In this document: one piece after another, positions 1-10,100 of the stretch | Position numbering within the stretch: position 1 is the stretch's first letter | Layout: every line of letters begins with the position of its first letter | Origin: Chryseobacterium gleum | GTDB lineage: Bacteria > Bacteroidota > Bacteroidia > NS11-12g > UBA955 | Length of the DNA: 40,526 nucleotides | Direction of reading: 5' to 3' | Assembly: GCA_945870885.1 (NCBI GenBank) | Contig: CAMBTR010000003.1 | Span: forward strand, 1-40,526 | The notes under the pieces: generated by a model | The model's database searches: none | What the model was told of the DNA's origin: nothing | Seen by the model: only the letters and a program-made list of their open reading frames with translations | Translations under genes and position numbers: made by a program

Positions 1-675
1 ATTGTGAGTGGGATGGCCTATGGGGTTGATGCAATCGCCCACAGAACGGCATTGGAAACGGGACAAAAAACATGGGCTGTGCTTGCACACGGCCTTGAAA
101 AAATATACCCCGCGGCCCACCAGACATTTGCGCAGCAAATGCTGGCCGGCGGCGGGGGCCTAATATCCGAATTCCCCGTCGGCACAAAAATGCACCCCGA
201 CTATTTCCCCAAAAGAAATCGAATTGTTGCCGGCCTATGCGACGCAATCCTTGTCACCGAAAGCGGCATCAAAGGTGGATCCATGATTACAGCACGCATC
301 GCACATGGATATAATCGCGACGTATTTGCCGTCCCAGGAAGACCATCAGACCTTGCCTCCATCGGATGCAATTTTCTCATCCAAAAAAACATGGCCCAAA
401 TCACCACAAACGCCACTGATATTGGAGAAGCTATGAATTGGGAAAACAAAAACCCCAGCTCAAACGGAAATAATAATCATCAATTAAACCTCTTCCAACA
501 GTTAAACCCCATAGAAAAACAAGTCATGGAATGGCTGATGGAAGGAATTAACCACCCAAACAAAATGCTCGAAAAACAACAATGGGCAGCGGGCAAAATC
601 TCAATGGCACTGCTCGATTTAGAACTAAAGGGTCTGATTTGCGCTACGGGGGGCAATAACTACCGTCCGAATTAG
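1..675 (+). CDS. dprA: DNA-processing protein DprA, C-terminal part (5' end cut by window edge)
   Basis: DprA binds incoming single-stranded DNA and loads RecA during natural transformation; it acts in the cytoplasm. The frame is open from base 1, so the start lies outside the window. Seen: the Rossmann-like segment SGMAYGVDAIAHRTAL at the very beginning, then GGGLISEFPVGT and PKRNRIVAGL about 30-50 residues later, and KGGSMITA, all hallmarks of the DNA_processg_A domain. After a polar linker (about residues 145-160) comes a C-terminal region of about 60 residues that fits the winged-helix domain found at this place in the family. The gene converges on yidC with 48 bases between the stops and no convincing terminator. 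Identification is secure; whether this organism is transformable is not shown. Confidence 0.95.
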   Translation: MVSGMAYGVDAIAHRTALETGQKTWAVLAHGLEKIYPAAHQTFAQQMLAGGGGLISEFPVGTKMHPDYFPKRNRIVAGLCDAILVTESGIKGGSMITARIAHGYNRDVFAVPGRPSDLASIGCNFLIQKNMAQITTNATDIGEAMNWENKNPSSNGNNNHQLNLFQQLNPIEKQVMEWLMEGINHPNKMLEKQQWAAGKISMALLDLELKGLICATGGNNYRPN

Positions 676-723
676 AAAGGAAATTATTTCCTCACAATCT
701 TGATCCCTAAGAAATTTGTCGGC

Positions 724-2568
724 TTAACGCTTTTTACCCTTTGGGGCGGAATTGGCGCGCTGCTGACTCGCCTTCATCGCATCTTCCATACGTTGCTGGA
801 ACTTGGATTTGGTAGCGGGTTTCTTGCGATTCTCCGCAATTTGCGCATGCAATTTGGTGTCGTCAACCGTTCTGCGAATCACCCATTGCTGACCAAACGT
901 GATCATGTTACTCACAAAATAATACCATGTTAATCCCGCTGCATAATCGTTCAAAACACCCAAGAAAATCACGGGCATGAAATATCCGATATACTTCATC
1001 TGACCTGTTACACCCGACAACTGATTGTTAAAGTGGGTATAAATCAAGGTAGAAACGGTCATCAAAATAGTAAAGAAACTCACGTGATCACCATAGAAAG
1101 GAATGGTGAATCCCAAATGCGGACCATCGTACTGACTCAAATCTGTAGCCCACATAAATGCTTTCTGTCTAAGCTCAAACGCATTTGGAAAGAACTGAAA
1201 CATCGCGAATAATATTGGCATCTGCAATAAAACAGGAACGCAACCACTCATCGGACTAACGCCCGCCTTGCGATACAACGCCATATTTTCCTGCTGCATT
1301 TTCTGCATATCGCTACCGTGCTTTTCCTTAATGACATCAATTTCTGGCTTGAGGATACGCATTTTGGCTGTACTGATATACGACTTGTAAACCAATGGCA
1401 ACAAGGCTGTTTTGATGATCACCGTAAGGAGCAAAATGATAATACCCATACTGCCTATCACACCATCCAAAGCATGAAAAACAGGAATCACCGCATAACG
1501 ATTCACCCAACCAAAGATCCCCCATCCCAAAGGAATGATGCTCTCTAGACCCGCATTTGGCATACCCAATTGCGCATCCTTCATCGTATAAAACTGGTTT
1601 GGGCCAAAATAGTAGCTAAATCCGTATGATTTCAGGGGCTGACGTTCGAAATCGACGTATACTTCAGCGTTTAAATCTTTGATCCGGTTCGCATCTTTCG
1701 TTTCTTTCCAAGCAATTTTCGCATCGCTCGAGAATCCGGAATCGGCAACCATCATCACAGAAAAATATTGCTGTTTAAAGCCAAACCAATCCAAATTATT
1801 CTTCAGTTCCTCACTCGCTGGGCTTGCCAAATCCAACTTATCCGCATCCTCACCATGCAATCGGTAAACAACAGTGGTATTCTGCGTTTCCCACTTCATG
1901 TCCTTCTCTTGCTTTTGCAATTGTGCCCTCCAAGTAATTTTGATACCCGAATTGCGCGATTTCACGATTTCATCGATGCCCTTGAGCTTCAATTCATGCT
2001 TTACAGTAAAACCATCCGCCGCCAAAGAATAAATCTGGTCGATGTATCTAGCCGAATCCCCCAAACGCAATGTCACTTGGTTCTCAGTTTGAGAAACAAC
2101 GTTCCAATAAAAATCGGCGCTATTCAAAGGGCCGTTGGCCGTGTAAAGTTCAAATGCCCATTGGTTGTCGTTCACTTGATTTGACAACAATTCCAACACG
2201 CTAGAATCGGAACGACGGTGATTGTTAAGGACAACGCGACCAATATTTCCACCTTTGGTGCGAATATCGATGCTCAATTCCTTGCTTTTTAGCTGAACTA
2301 AGCCTGGTTTGCCTTGCAATTGCGATGCAAATCCTCCGATTGTGCTCAACAAGGCGGAATCTTTTACGGGCGATGCCGTTTCAGAAATTGCTGCGCTACC
2401 TAATTTAGAAGGCGTTGGAGAAGTCACTTTCGCGGCCTCAACCCTTGCTACGCTATCGCGCTGACGTTGAAAAATTGCTTGTTCCTCCGCGGTGGGAGCC
2501 GTGTACCAATAGTATCCTATTAAGATTAGGAAAATGAGCGAAAAACCGGTAATTGTATTGCGATCCAT
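724..2568 (-). CDS. yidC: Membrane protein insertase YidC
   Basis: YidC inserts and folds inner-membrane proteins, alone or with Sec. The 614 residues have the Gram-negative layout: an N-terminal membrane anchor (about 6-24), a large periplasmic domain (about 80-335), and the conserved insertase core (about 350-575) with hydrophobic segments at about 370-395, 440-460, 495-515 and 525-555. The core has the family motif GVSPMSGCVPVLLQMP (about 436-451). Lys386 stands where E. coli YidC has its groove arginine, so the positive charge is kept. The C-terminal tail is strongly basic, as expected for ribosome contact. The ATG at 2568 puts the anchor at the N-terminus. The gene diverges from atpD across 132 bases. 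Confidence 0.97.
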   Translation of the reverse strand: MDRNTITGFSLIFLILIGYYWYTAPTAEEQAIFQRQRDSVARVEAAKVTSPTPSKLGSAAISETASPVKDSALLSTIGGFASQLQGKPGLVQLKSKELSIDIRTKGGNIGRVVLNNHRRSDSSVLELLSNQVNDNQWAFELYTANGPLNSADFYWNVVSQTENQVTLRLGDSARYIDQIYSLAADGFTVKHELKLKGIDEIVKSRNSGIKITWRAQLQKQEKDMKWETQNTTVVYRLHGEDADKLDLASPASEELKNNLDWFGFKQQYFSVMMVADSGFSSDAKIAWKETKDANRIKDLNAEVYVDFERQPLKSYGFSYYFGPNQFYTMKDAQLGMPNAGLESIIPLGWGIFGWVNRYAVIPVFHALDGVIGSMGIIILLLTVIIKTALLPLVYKSYISTAKMRILKPEIDVIKEKHGSDMQKMQQENMALYRKAGVSPMSGCVPVLLQMPILFAMFQFFPNAFELRQKAFMWATDLSQYDGPHLGFTIPFYGDHVSFFTILMTVSTLIYTHFNNQLSGVTGQMKYIGYFMPVIFLGVLNDYAAGLTWYYFVSNMITFGQQWVIRRTVDDTKLHAQIAENRKKPATKSKFQQRMEDAMKASQQRANSAPKGKKR

Positions 2569-2580
2569 GAATAAAGTGTG

Positions 2581-2588
2581 CGAAGTTA
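2581..2588 (-). promoter_or_regulatory. Possible -7 element of the yidC promoter
   Basis: On the minus strand the site reads TAACTTCG, one base from the Bacteroidota -7 consensus TAnnTTTG, and lies 12 bases before the yidC ATG, like better promoters in this window. No TTG is seen 19-20 bases upstream, so the call is weak. Confidence 0.3.
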
Positions 2589-2652
2589 CAAAAAAAGTAG
2601 ACGGGCATTCTATGAAAAAATTGAAGTTCTAATAAATAATGATGGAAACCCC

Positions 2653-4209
<1,557 letters not shown>

Positions 4210-4217
4210 TTAAAGAT

Positions 4218-4448
4218 ATGTTTGTAGAAGTATTAACTCCAGATAAAACCTTATTCAGCGGAGACGCCGAAGTGATTACATTGCCTGGTGTAAACGGAAG
4301 CTTTCAGATCCTCGACAACCACGCACCTATGATTGCAAACTTGAAATCGGGGAACGTGGAAATCAAAAGCAGTACTCAAACCGAAACCTACGAAGTCAAA
4401 AGTGGATTGGTTGAAGTGCTGAAGAACAAAGTCGTTGTATTGGTTTAA
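4218..4448 (+). CDS. atpC: F1F0 ATP synthase subunit epsilon, short form
   Basis: Epsilon joins the F1 head to the rotor. The protein has only 76 residues against about 130 in E. coli. It covers the N-terminal beta-sandwich (FVEVLTPDKTLFSGDAEVITLPG, then LDNHAPMIANLKSG, written here as two adjacent motifs) and stops at the end of the barrel (VEVLKNKVVVLV). The inhibitory C-terminal helical hairpin is therefore missing. Short epsilon subunits of about 80 residues are normal in Bacteroidota, so I do not read this as a truncation. It lies 8 bases after atpD in the same operon and is followed by a very strong terminator. Confidence 0.93.
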   Translation: MFVEVLTPDKTLFSGDAEVITLPGVNGSFQILDNHAPMIANLKSGNVEIKSSTQTETYEVKSGLVEVLKNKVVVLV

Positions 4449-4499
4449 TCGCCTTTGATATCCCACTCACAATTCGAGTCGGTTTAGATTAACAACATA

Positions 4500-4554
4500 T
4501 TTTCACAAAAAGCGAGAGGGCTCCCAGTGGGAGCCCTCTCGCTTTTTGTGAAAA
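4500..4554 (+). terminator. Intrinsic terminator of atpD-atpC, 26-bp perfect stem
   Basis: Arms 4500-4525 and 4529-4554 pair perfectly over 26 bp around the 3-base loop AGT. The GC-rich core (AGCGAGAGGGCTCCC) is flanked by an A-run in the left arm and a T-run in the right arm, so it can end transcription from either side. It starts about 50 bases after the atpC stop. Confidence 0.88.
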
Positions 4555-4794
4555 ACCAATACCATCCTCACAATTATAAAATTTCATCGACTGGCAGAAG
4601 GTACAAGAAAAAGCAATCAAACGAAAATGAACATAACTAAAAATCACAAAACCCCACAGAATACCAATTGTTCAACTTATCCACAAAATACATCAACAAT
4701 CCAAGTCAAAATACCGTGCAAATAATTGATAATCAATAAGTTAAATAAATACACCCGGCAACAATTCGTTATTTTGTTTAACTTTATAACGACA

Positions 4795-4810
4795 TTTCTT
4801 GTACAAGAAA
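4795..4810. promoter_or_regulatory. 16-bp perfect palindrome, candidate operator
   Basis: TTTCTTGTACAAGAAA is a perfect dyad with no spacer. It ends one base before the -33-like TTTG of the sigma factor promoter (4812), a usual place for a dimeric regulator. The bound protein is unknown. Confidence 0.5.
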
Positions 4811-4811
4811 A

Positions 4812-4843
4812 TTTGATTAAACTTAAACAAAATACCATCTTTG
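4812..4843 (+). promoter_or_regulatory. Likely promoter of the sigma factor / lycopene cyclase operon
   Basis: TTTG at 4812-4815 and CATCTTTG at 4836-4843 are 20 bases apart. The second is one base from TAnnTTTG. The ATG follows 14 bases later. Confidence 0.5.
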
Positions 4844-4857
4844 TATAAGATATCCGT

Positions 4858-5391
4858 ATGAGAATTATACAAAATGATTTCGACAAGAAAATAGCAGGGG
4901 AATTGCTTCCGCTAAGAAATTATGCATTGTCGCTCACCCACGACATGGACGACACCAAAGATTTAGTGCAAGACACAATCCTTAAAGCTTACAGATATCA
5001 GAGTAAATTCCAAGAAGGCACAAACCTTCGCGGTTGGCTTTATACCATTCTCAAAAATAGTTTCATCAACAACTACCGTCGTGACATGAAGCGTAATACA
5101 TTCTTGGACAGTACAGACAATTCATATTTTATTGATTTGCCGTCTCACAAAATCGACAACGATGCAGAGACTAAATTTATCCGCCAAGATCTGGAAGCTG
5201 CAATTGATGAACTATCCTTCGATTTAAGAGTGACGTTTAAACTAAATACCGAAGGTTACAAATACCACGAAATTGCCGAAGAAATGCAAATCCCAATTGG
5301 CACCGTAAAAACCCGCATATTTGTCGCCCGCCGTATTCTTCGCGAACGTCTTAAAGAATATGCTGTAGTTTACGGTTTACAAATGGCGTAA
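4858..5391 (+). CDS. ECF-type RNA polymerase sigma factor (sigma-70 family)
   Basis: This cytoplasmic protein directs RNA polymerase to alternative promoters. Its 177 residues show sigma region 2 (about 20-85: DTKDLVQDTILKAYRYQSKF, then LRGWLYTILKNSFINNYRR) and region 4 (about 120-170: LSFDLRVTFKLNTEGYKYHE, then IPIGTVKTRIFVARRILRER). Regions 1.1 and 3 are missing, which makes it an ECF/group IV sigma. There is no anti-sigma gene next to it. It lies 16 bases before the lycopene cyclase-domain gene, so both are probably on one transcript. In other Bacteroidota similar sigma factors sit beside carotenoid genes, so a role in pigment or light/oxidative response is a reasonable inference. The family is certain; the regulon is not. 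Confidence 0.92.
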   Translation: MRIIQNDFDKKIAGELLPLRNYALSLTHDMDDTKDLVQDTILKAYRYQSKFQEGTNLRGWLYTILKNSFINNYRRDMKRNTFLDSTDNSYFIDLPSHKIDNDAETKFIRQDLEAAIDELSFDLRVTFKLNTEGYKYHEIAEEMQIPIGTVKTRIFVARRILRERLKEYAVVYGLQMA

Positions 5392-5407
5392 ATTTGAGGT
5401 ATTCTTT

Positions 5408-6109
5408 ATGATACCCGATCACTTAACATACTTATTCTTGAATCTCGTCACGATTGCTGGCCCTTTAGCGCTATCATTCGACAAAAAAGTGGCATTCTAC
5501 AAGAACTGGAAACCGTTTACGCTATCTATGCTTGCAACGAGCACTATATACGTTGTATGGGATATCTGGTTCACCAAATCAAACGTATGGTTATTCAATC
5601 CGCAATTCGTATGCGGAAAATGGCTTGCTAGTCTCCCATTAGAAGAATACGTCTTCTTTATTATCATCCCATATGCCTGCCTTTTCATATATTCCTGCCT
5701 CAAGGCCTATCTACCTAACTTCTCGTTAAACAAAGCGCTCAAACCCATAGTGATTTCTCTAATGGCTATAAGCCTCATCGCAATAGCAATTAACCCGAGT
5801 CATTTATATACGACAATAACGTTTGGATTTTTATTCATCACACTGTTGGTGTTACTTCTCACCCGCTACACAGTGCATTTATCACACATCATTCTCGCTT
5901 GGATCATCGCTTTGCTCCCAATGGCATATGTCAATGGCATACTAACCAGCAAACCCGTATTGATTTACAACAACGCTCAAAACCTGGGAATTCGCATTGG
6001 CACGATACCTGTAGAAGATTTTTTCTATAACATGGTTTACATGCTATGGATGATTACGGTTTATGAAATCCTAAGAAGGAAAAATACAACTACTCCAAGC
6101 GAATCCTAG
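5408..6109 (+). CDS. Lycopene cyclase domain protein (CrtYc/CrtYd type)
   Basis: Proteins of this membrane family cyclise the ends of lycopene to beta-ionone rings. The 233 residues form about seven hydrophobic segments and contain two copies of the lycopene cyclase domain: the first carries SLPLEEYVFFIIIP (about 76-89), the second TIPVEDFFYNMVYMLW (about 196-211). Each has the P-x-E-[ED]-x-x-F pattern typical of the family, so one polypeptide holds what actinobacteria split into CrtYc and CrtYd. It follows the ECF sigma gene by 16 bases. No phytoene synthase or desaturase is in the window. Its TAG stop overlaps that of the convergent MlaD gene in the 4-base palindrome CTAG (6106-6109), with no terminator between. 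Function as a beta-cyclase is likely but inferred from family. Confidence 0.88.
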   Translation: MIPDHLTYLFLNLVTIAGPLALSFDKKVAFYKNWKPFTLSMLATSTIYVVWDIWFTKSNVWLFNPQFVCGKWLASLPLEEYVFFIIIPYACLFIYSCLKAYLPNFSLNKALKPIVISLMAISLIAIAINPSHLYTTITFGFLFITLLVLLLTRYTVHLSHIILAWIIALLPMAYVNGILTSKPVLIYNNAQNLGIRIGTIPVEDFFYNMVYMLWMITVYEILRRKNTTTPSES

Positions 6110-7080
6110 TGCCAAATCGCAGTATCAGCCAAACTCTTTTTCTTGGCCTTTTTGCGTTGACTTTTTGTTCCGGGTACAGGAATATACTTTTCAGGGTATT
6201 TCTTCAAATCCAGCATAATACTCTGCAATTGCGCATTGCTATTTCTAATATCAGCATATAGGGCTTCATCCTTAAGCAACTTACCCATACTACCCTTCCC
6301 CTGATTCAAATCATCCAATAAAAGAGCCAATTTTTCACTACTGGTAGATAAATTGTTTAACAACGACGCGATACGAACAGAATCCATCTGACGTCCAGCT
6401 TTATTGAAATGCTCCAATCCTTCACGTAACTGCCGATCATATTCCGGCAAATTACTCGAGAACGAACTCAAACTCCCTGATGTCTGTTTCAAAGCCGGTT
6501 CCAATGCAGCAATAGTTTTTCGAATTTCAACAATCGTAGCCGTTAGCTCATGCAATACTACAGGCACACTATTCACAGCTTCATTCAACTCTTGTTTATG
6601 TAGGAAAGCATTCAAAGTACCAAAAAGAGAATCCGCACTATTTGTAACATTCACGACTTTAGTGTTGATCATTCCAAATACGTCCTTAGAATAGTCAGGC
6701 TGTAAAACATCGCCATCTTCTGCTAAATCTTTAGAATTCCCCTTCAATAATTTCAAAGTTACCCCCCCAAGCAATTGTGCCTCAATTTTAATTTTAGAAT
6801 CCTCCGGAATATTCATATCCGAACTCACTTCAACAATTGCCACAATTTTCTGATTTTCATCCATCTTAAGACTCCGAACCATACCAATCTTAAAACCATT
6901 GTACATGAGTTTTGTACCAACCGACAACCCTTGGGTATTATCGTAATACACTTTAAAACTCCTACCACGATCAAACAGATTATCTCTGCCCATCATGAAA
7001 TTGTAGCCTAACAAGAGAATGCAGATCGACACAATGGCGAGCACCCCAACTTTGAATTCGTTTGATAGTCCTTTAAACAC
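6106..7080 (-). CDS. MCE/MlaD family lipid-transport protein
   Basis: MlaD-type proteins are anchored in the inner membrane and pass phospholipids between the envelope membranes. Seen: a single N-terminal membrane helix (VGVLAIVSICILLLGYNFMM), then the MCE domain beginning FKVYYDNTQGLSVGTKLMYN and GFKIGMVRSL, then a long helical region with low complexity (about 150-300) and a basic tail. I place the start at the GTG at 7080, giving FKGLSNEFKVG just before the helix as in relatives. The frame stays open to a GTG at 7161, but that start would lie in the terminator of the upstream gene. A -7 element TATTTTTG (minus strand, 7096-7103) lies 15 bases before 7080 and supports this. No permease or ATPase partner genes are nearby. 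Confidence 0.9.
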   Translation of the reverse strand: MFKGLSNEFKVGVLAIVSICILLLGYNFMMGRDNLFDRGRSFKVYYDNTQGLSVGTKLMYNGFKIGMVRSLKMDENQKIVAIVEVSSDMNIPEDSKIKIEAQLLGGVTLKLLKGNSKDLAEDGDVLQPDYSKDVFGMINTKVVNVTNSADSLFGTLNAFLHKQELNEAVNSVPVVLHELTATIVEIRKTIAALEPALKQTSGSLSSFSSNLPEYDRQLREGLEHFNKAGRQMDSVRIASLLNNLSTSSEKLALLLDDLNQGKGSMGKLLKDEALYADIRNSNAQLQSIMLDLKKYPEKYIPVPGTKSQRKKAKKKSLADTAIWH

Positions 7081-7095
7081 AGTAAATACGTTATT

Positions 7096-7103
7096 CAAAA
7101 ATA
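7096..7103 (-). promoter_or_regulatory. -7 element of the MlaD gene promoter
   Basis: The minus strand reads TATTTTTG, a full match to TAnnTTTG, ending 15 bases before the chosen GTG start. A TTG at the right distance upstream is not seen, so only the -7 half is supported. Confidence 0.45.
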
Positions 7104-7131
7104 AGTAAAAAATACAAAGCTTATAAAAAAA

Positions 7132-7159
7132 GAAAGGCCCCGCTTTCGCGGGGCCTTTC
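7132..7159 (-). terminator. Intrinsic terminator of the 1361-residue secreted protein gene
   Basis: Arms 7132-7143 and 7148-7159 form a perfect 12-bp, GC-rich stem with a 4-base loop, followed on the minus strand by a run of T. It begins 18 bases after the stop of the gene ending at 7178 and lies before the MlaD gene, so the two are separate units. Confidence 0.9.
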
Positions 7160-7177
7160 ACTATGAAATCTTAATGA

Positions 7178-10100
7178 TTAGTGTTTAACTACAACACGCT
7201 TAGTAACAGTTTCACCGTTGTTGGTCAAGTTCACGAAGTAGATACCTTCGCTTACGTTGCTCAAGTCGATTTGAGTGTTACCAAATCCACCTTGCAAGTT
7301 ATCCAACTTAGATACAACTGCACCGAATGCATTCGTAACTACTACGTTCAAAGGTTGGTTGTTGGTTAAGTTATAACCTACAGTCAACAATCCAGTAGTT
7401 GGGTTAGGATGAACAGAAACTGCATCTTGCAATTTCGCGCTCTCAGTTCCCATGTAAGTATTGAAGCAATTTGGTGGGTAAGCAACATATACTGGACGAG
7501 AAACCGCAGTTGCTTCGTTTCCACTAGGATCAACCAATGAATAATTGATATAGTAAACACCAGCCTCCATTACGTTCACGTTATGTCCCAATACTTTAAC
7601 CAAAGGCATCAAATCACCAGAAGAATAGTAGTTGTCACGTACAATCAAACCAGACATTGCCCAGAAAGGAGTAGCGATACATACAGAGATTGCAGGTGCA
7701 GTGATGGTAGGAGAAATCCTATCAACAACTTTGATGAAACGCTGCTTAGTTGTAACGTTTCCGCTACCGTCAGTTGCAGTGAATGTTTCAACATAAGTAC
7801 CCAAAGTATAAGCATCTACTTTACCAATCTTAGTAACTGAAAGTTGAGACTTAGAGTAAAAATTATCCGTTACAGTTACTGAACGTGAATAGTAAGAGTT
7901 GTTTACATCATGTAAAACAGTATCACTAGTATTCAATTCAATTTCTGGAGCAATATAATCGTCAACACGGTAGTTCAATACGAAACCATATTCAGTTGCT
8001 TTGTTACCAGAAGGATCAACTGCTTTATAAGTCACAGGGTATGTCGCACGGATGTTAGTGTTAACAGGACCGTTGAAACCTGGATTCTTAGAAACAAAGA
8101 TTGAACCGTTACAAGGATCCATTGAATAAACATCATCAACGAATACACCACCAATTTGAACATTGATAATTGTACCATCTACGATTGCCTTAGATAATTT
8201 CAAGATGCTAGGAACTTTAGTGTCTTTTACAACAACTACACGCTTGATAGAGATAGCATTCTTTTGTGCATCAGATACTGAGTAAACCAAAGTATAAACA
8301 CCTACAGTTCCAGCATCAACTTTACCAGCAATTTTGATTGCAGAAGTCAAGTTACCATCGTTAGCATCAATCGCTACAGCACCTGGCTCAGTGTAGGTAT
8401 CACACTGCTCCAACACCATAGTGTCTTTGCCATTCAATGTCAACTTAGGAGCAGTTTTGTCCAAAGCAACAATTACAGTACGGAATTTAGAAACAGCATT
8501 GTTTCCAGATGCATCGCGTAAATCAAATTGGAAACTGTAAATACCAGGAGCTGAACAGTCCAAGTCAGTTTTAACAACTACAGAAGAAGTCATATCACCT
8601 TGAGTTGCATCATTTGCCTTAAAAGTAGTTCCTGCGATTTCAGCATAGCATGCAGTCTTAGTTGCGGTTTTTTCAACACGTACAGTGTCTCCACCTATCA
8701 ATGTAATAACTGGAGCCTGACCATCGTTAGCCAATGTCAACACATAGTCCTCAAATTCACCTACAGTGTTAATTCCACAGTATGTATTTGAGAATCCACT
8801 GTAAGAAACACCAACACGCATACGGGTGTTACCTTCAAATGAATTAGAGATATCAGGTACAGTAAACTTACCACTCGCAGATGCGCCAGCAATTGTTCCG
8901 CTGCTATAAACTTCTTCACCAGCATCAGCAAAGTCACCATCGATATTCCAATCGACCCAAGCTTTGTAATTTACAGAGTTAGAAATTGTGTTACGTCCAA
9001 CAGTCAAGTCGTAAGTACCACCATAAGTCAATTTAGCCGGAGCCACTTTATCAGCGAAATTGGTGTAGTAATCAATACCTGAATTCGAAGTGTTATTAAT
9101 CAACTCAGTGCTACCAGACTTAACTGTTACATTATTGATTCCAACGTCAGCAGACATCAAATCAACCAAAGGAATACAATAGTCCAAACAAACAACATAT
9201 TTGTTTTTGATCAATTTTTTCTCTGTTGCAGTTTTTCCAGCTACAGAATTGTAAGCACTCAAAGTGAAAGTGTAAGCACCACCCTTTTGGAATTTCAACT
9301 GTGGGTTTTGGCTATTCTTATCTGTACCATTTTCATAAGTGAAAGAAGTAGGGAAAATGCTCCACTCGAAAGTGTTTGCATAGTCAGTCTTTGTAGTGAT
9401 TGTAATTACATCACCAATGTTAGGACGTACGTTGCTCGCAGTGTAATCCAAATAACCAGGAGCAGTTGGAGTGTTGATTGTGATTGATTTGCAGAATGTA
9501 TCAACACCTGTACAAGTCAAAGCAATCAAACATACCTGATAGCTACCATCTGTGTAGAAGGCACGGGTAAAGTCCGTAGTACTAGCCTCAGGGTTGCCAT
9601 CGACCTGCCACTCAAAAGAAGGAAGACCTTTTGCATTGCCTGTAGCATTTACAAAATTTACATTCAAACCATTTGCAGCTGGGTTGTAATCAGTTGTCCA
9701 TTTGGCTGAAGGCTTAACCGCTGGAGCCAATACAGACACCCAGTTGATGATGAAACCATTATCTGTTCCAGAACCGTTAGATTCAAACGTGATATACACA
9801 GCACCGCTTGTAGTTACGATTTTAGAAGTGTCATAAGCTGTAAAGTTATTCCCGTCAATTGTAGCAATCAACTTACTTGGAGTTGCCTCTTTCGCATCAT
9901 AAATACGCAAGATGTCACCATTATCTTTCAATTTCAATTCGCCAAAAGACAAAGTGATTTTGGTTGCTCCACAAGGAATGATTTTAAAATAGTCAATTGA
10001 AGTCTTACGACCGTTTCCATAAGGCGCCGTTGGACCACCGTTGTCATACAAACGACCTGCCTTAGATTGAGCCTCTTTAGAAGGTCCCATGTAATACTCA

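Larger units (their letters stand above)
4449..4857. other. 409-base intergenic region between atpC and the sigma factor gene
   Basis: The region holds the atpC terminator (4500-4554), a 16-bp perfect palindrome (4795-4810) and a likely promoter for the downstream sigma factor (4812-4843). The 11-base string GTACAAGAAAA occurs at 4601 and again at 4801 as the right half of the palindrome. The rest is AT-rich; I see no RNA gene or small ORF I would support. Confidence 0.7.

Noticed and set aside
678-692. Small hairpin AGGAAA-TTA-TTTCCT between dprA and yidC as a terminator
   Set aside because: Only 6 AT-rich base pairs and no T-run; too weak to call.
1768-2184. 138-residue plus-strand frame opposite yidC
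   Set aside because: Antisense to the periplasmic domain of an intact YidC, with no family resemblance.
4218-4448. atpC as a truncated pseudogene
   Set aside because: The beta-sandwich domain is complete and short epsilon subunits are usual in Bacteroidota.
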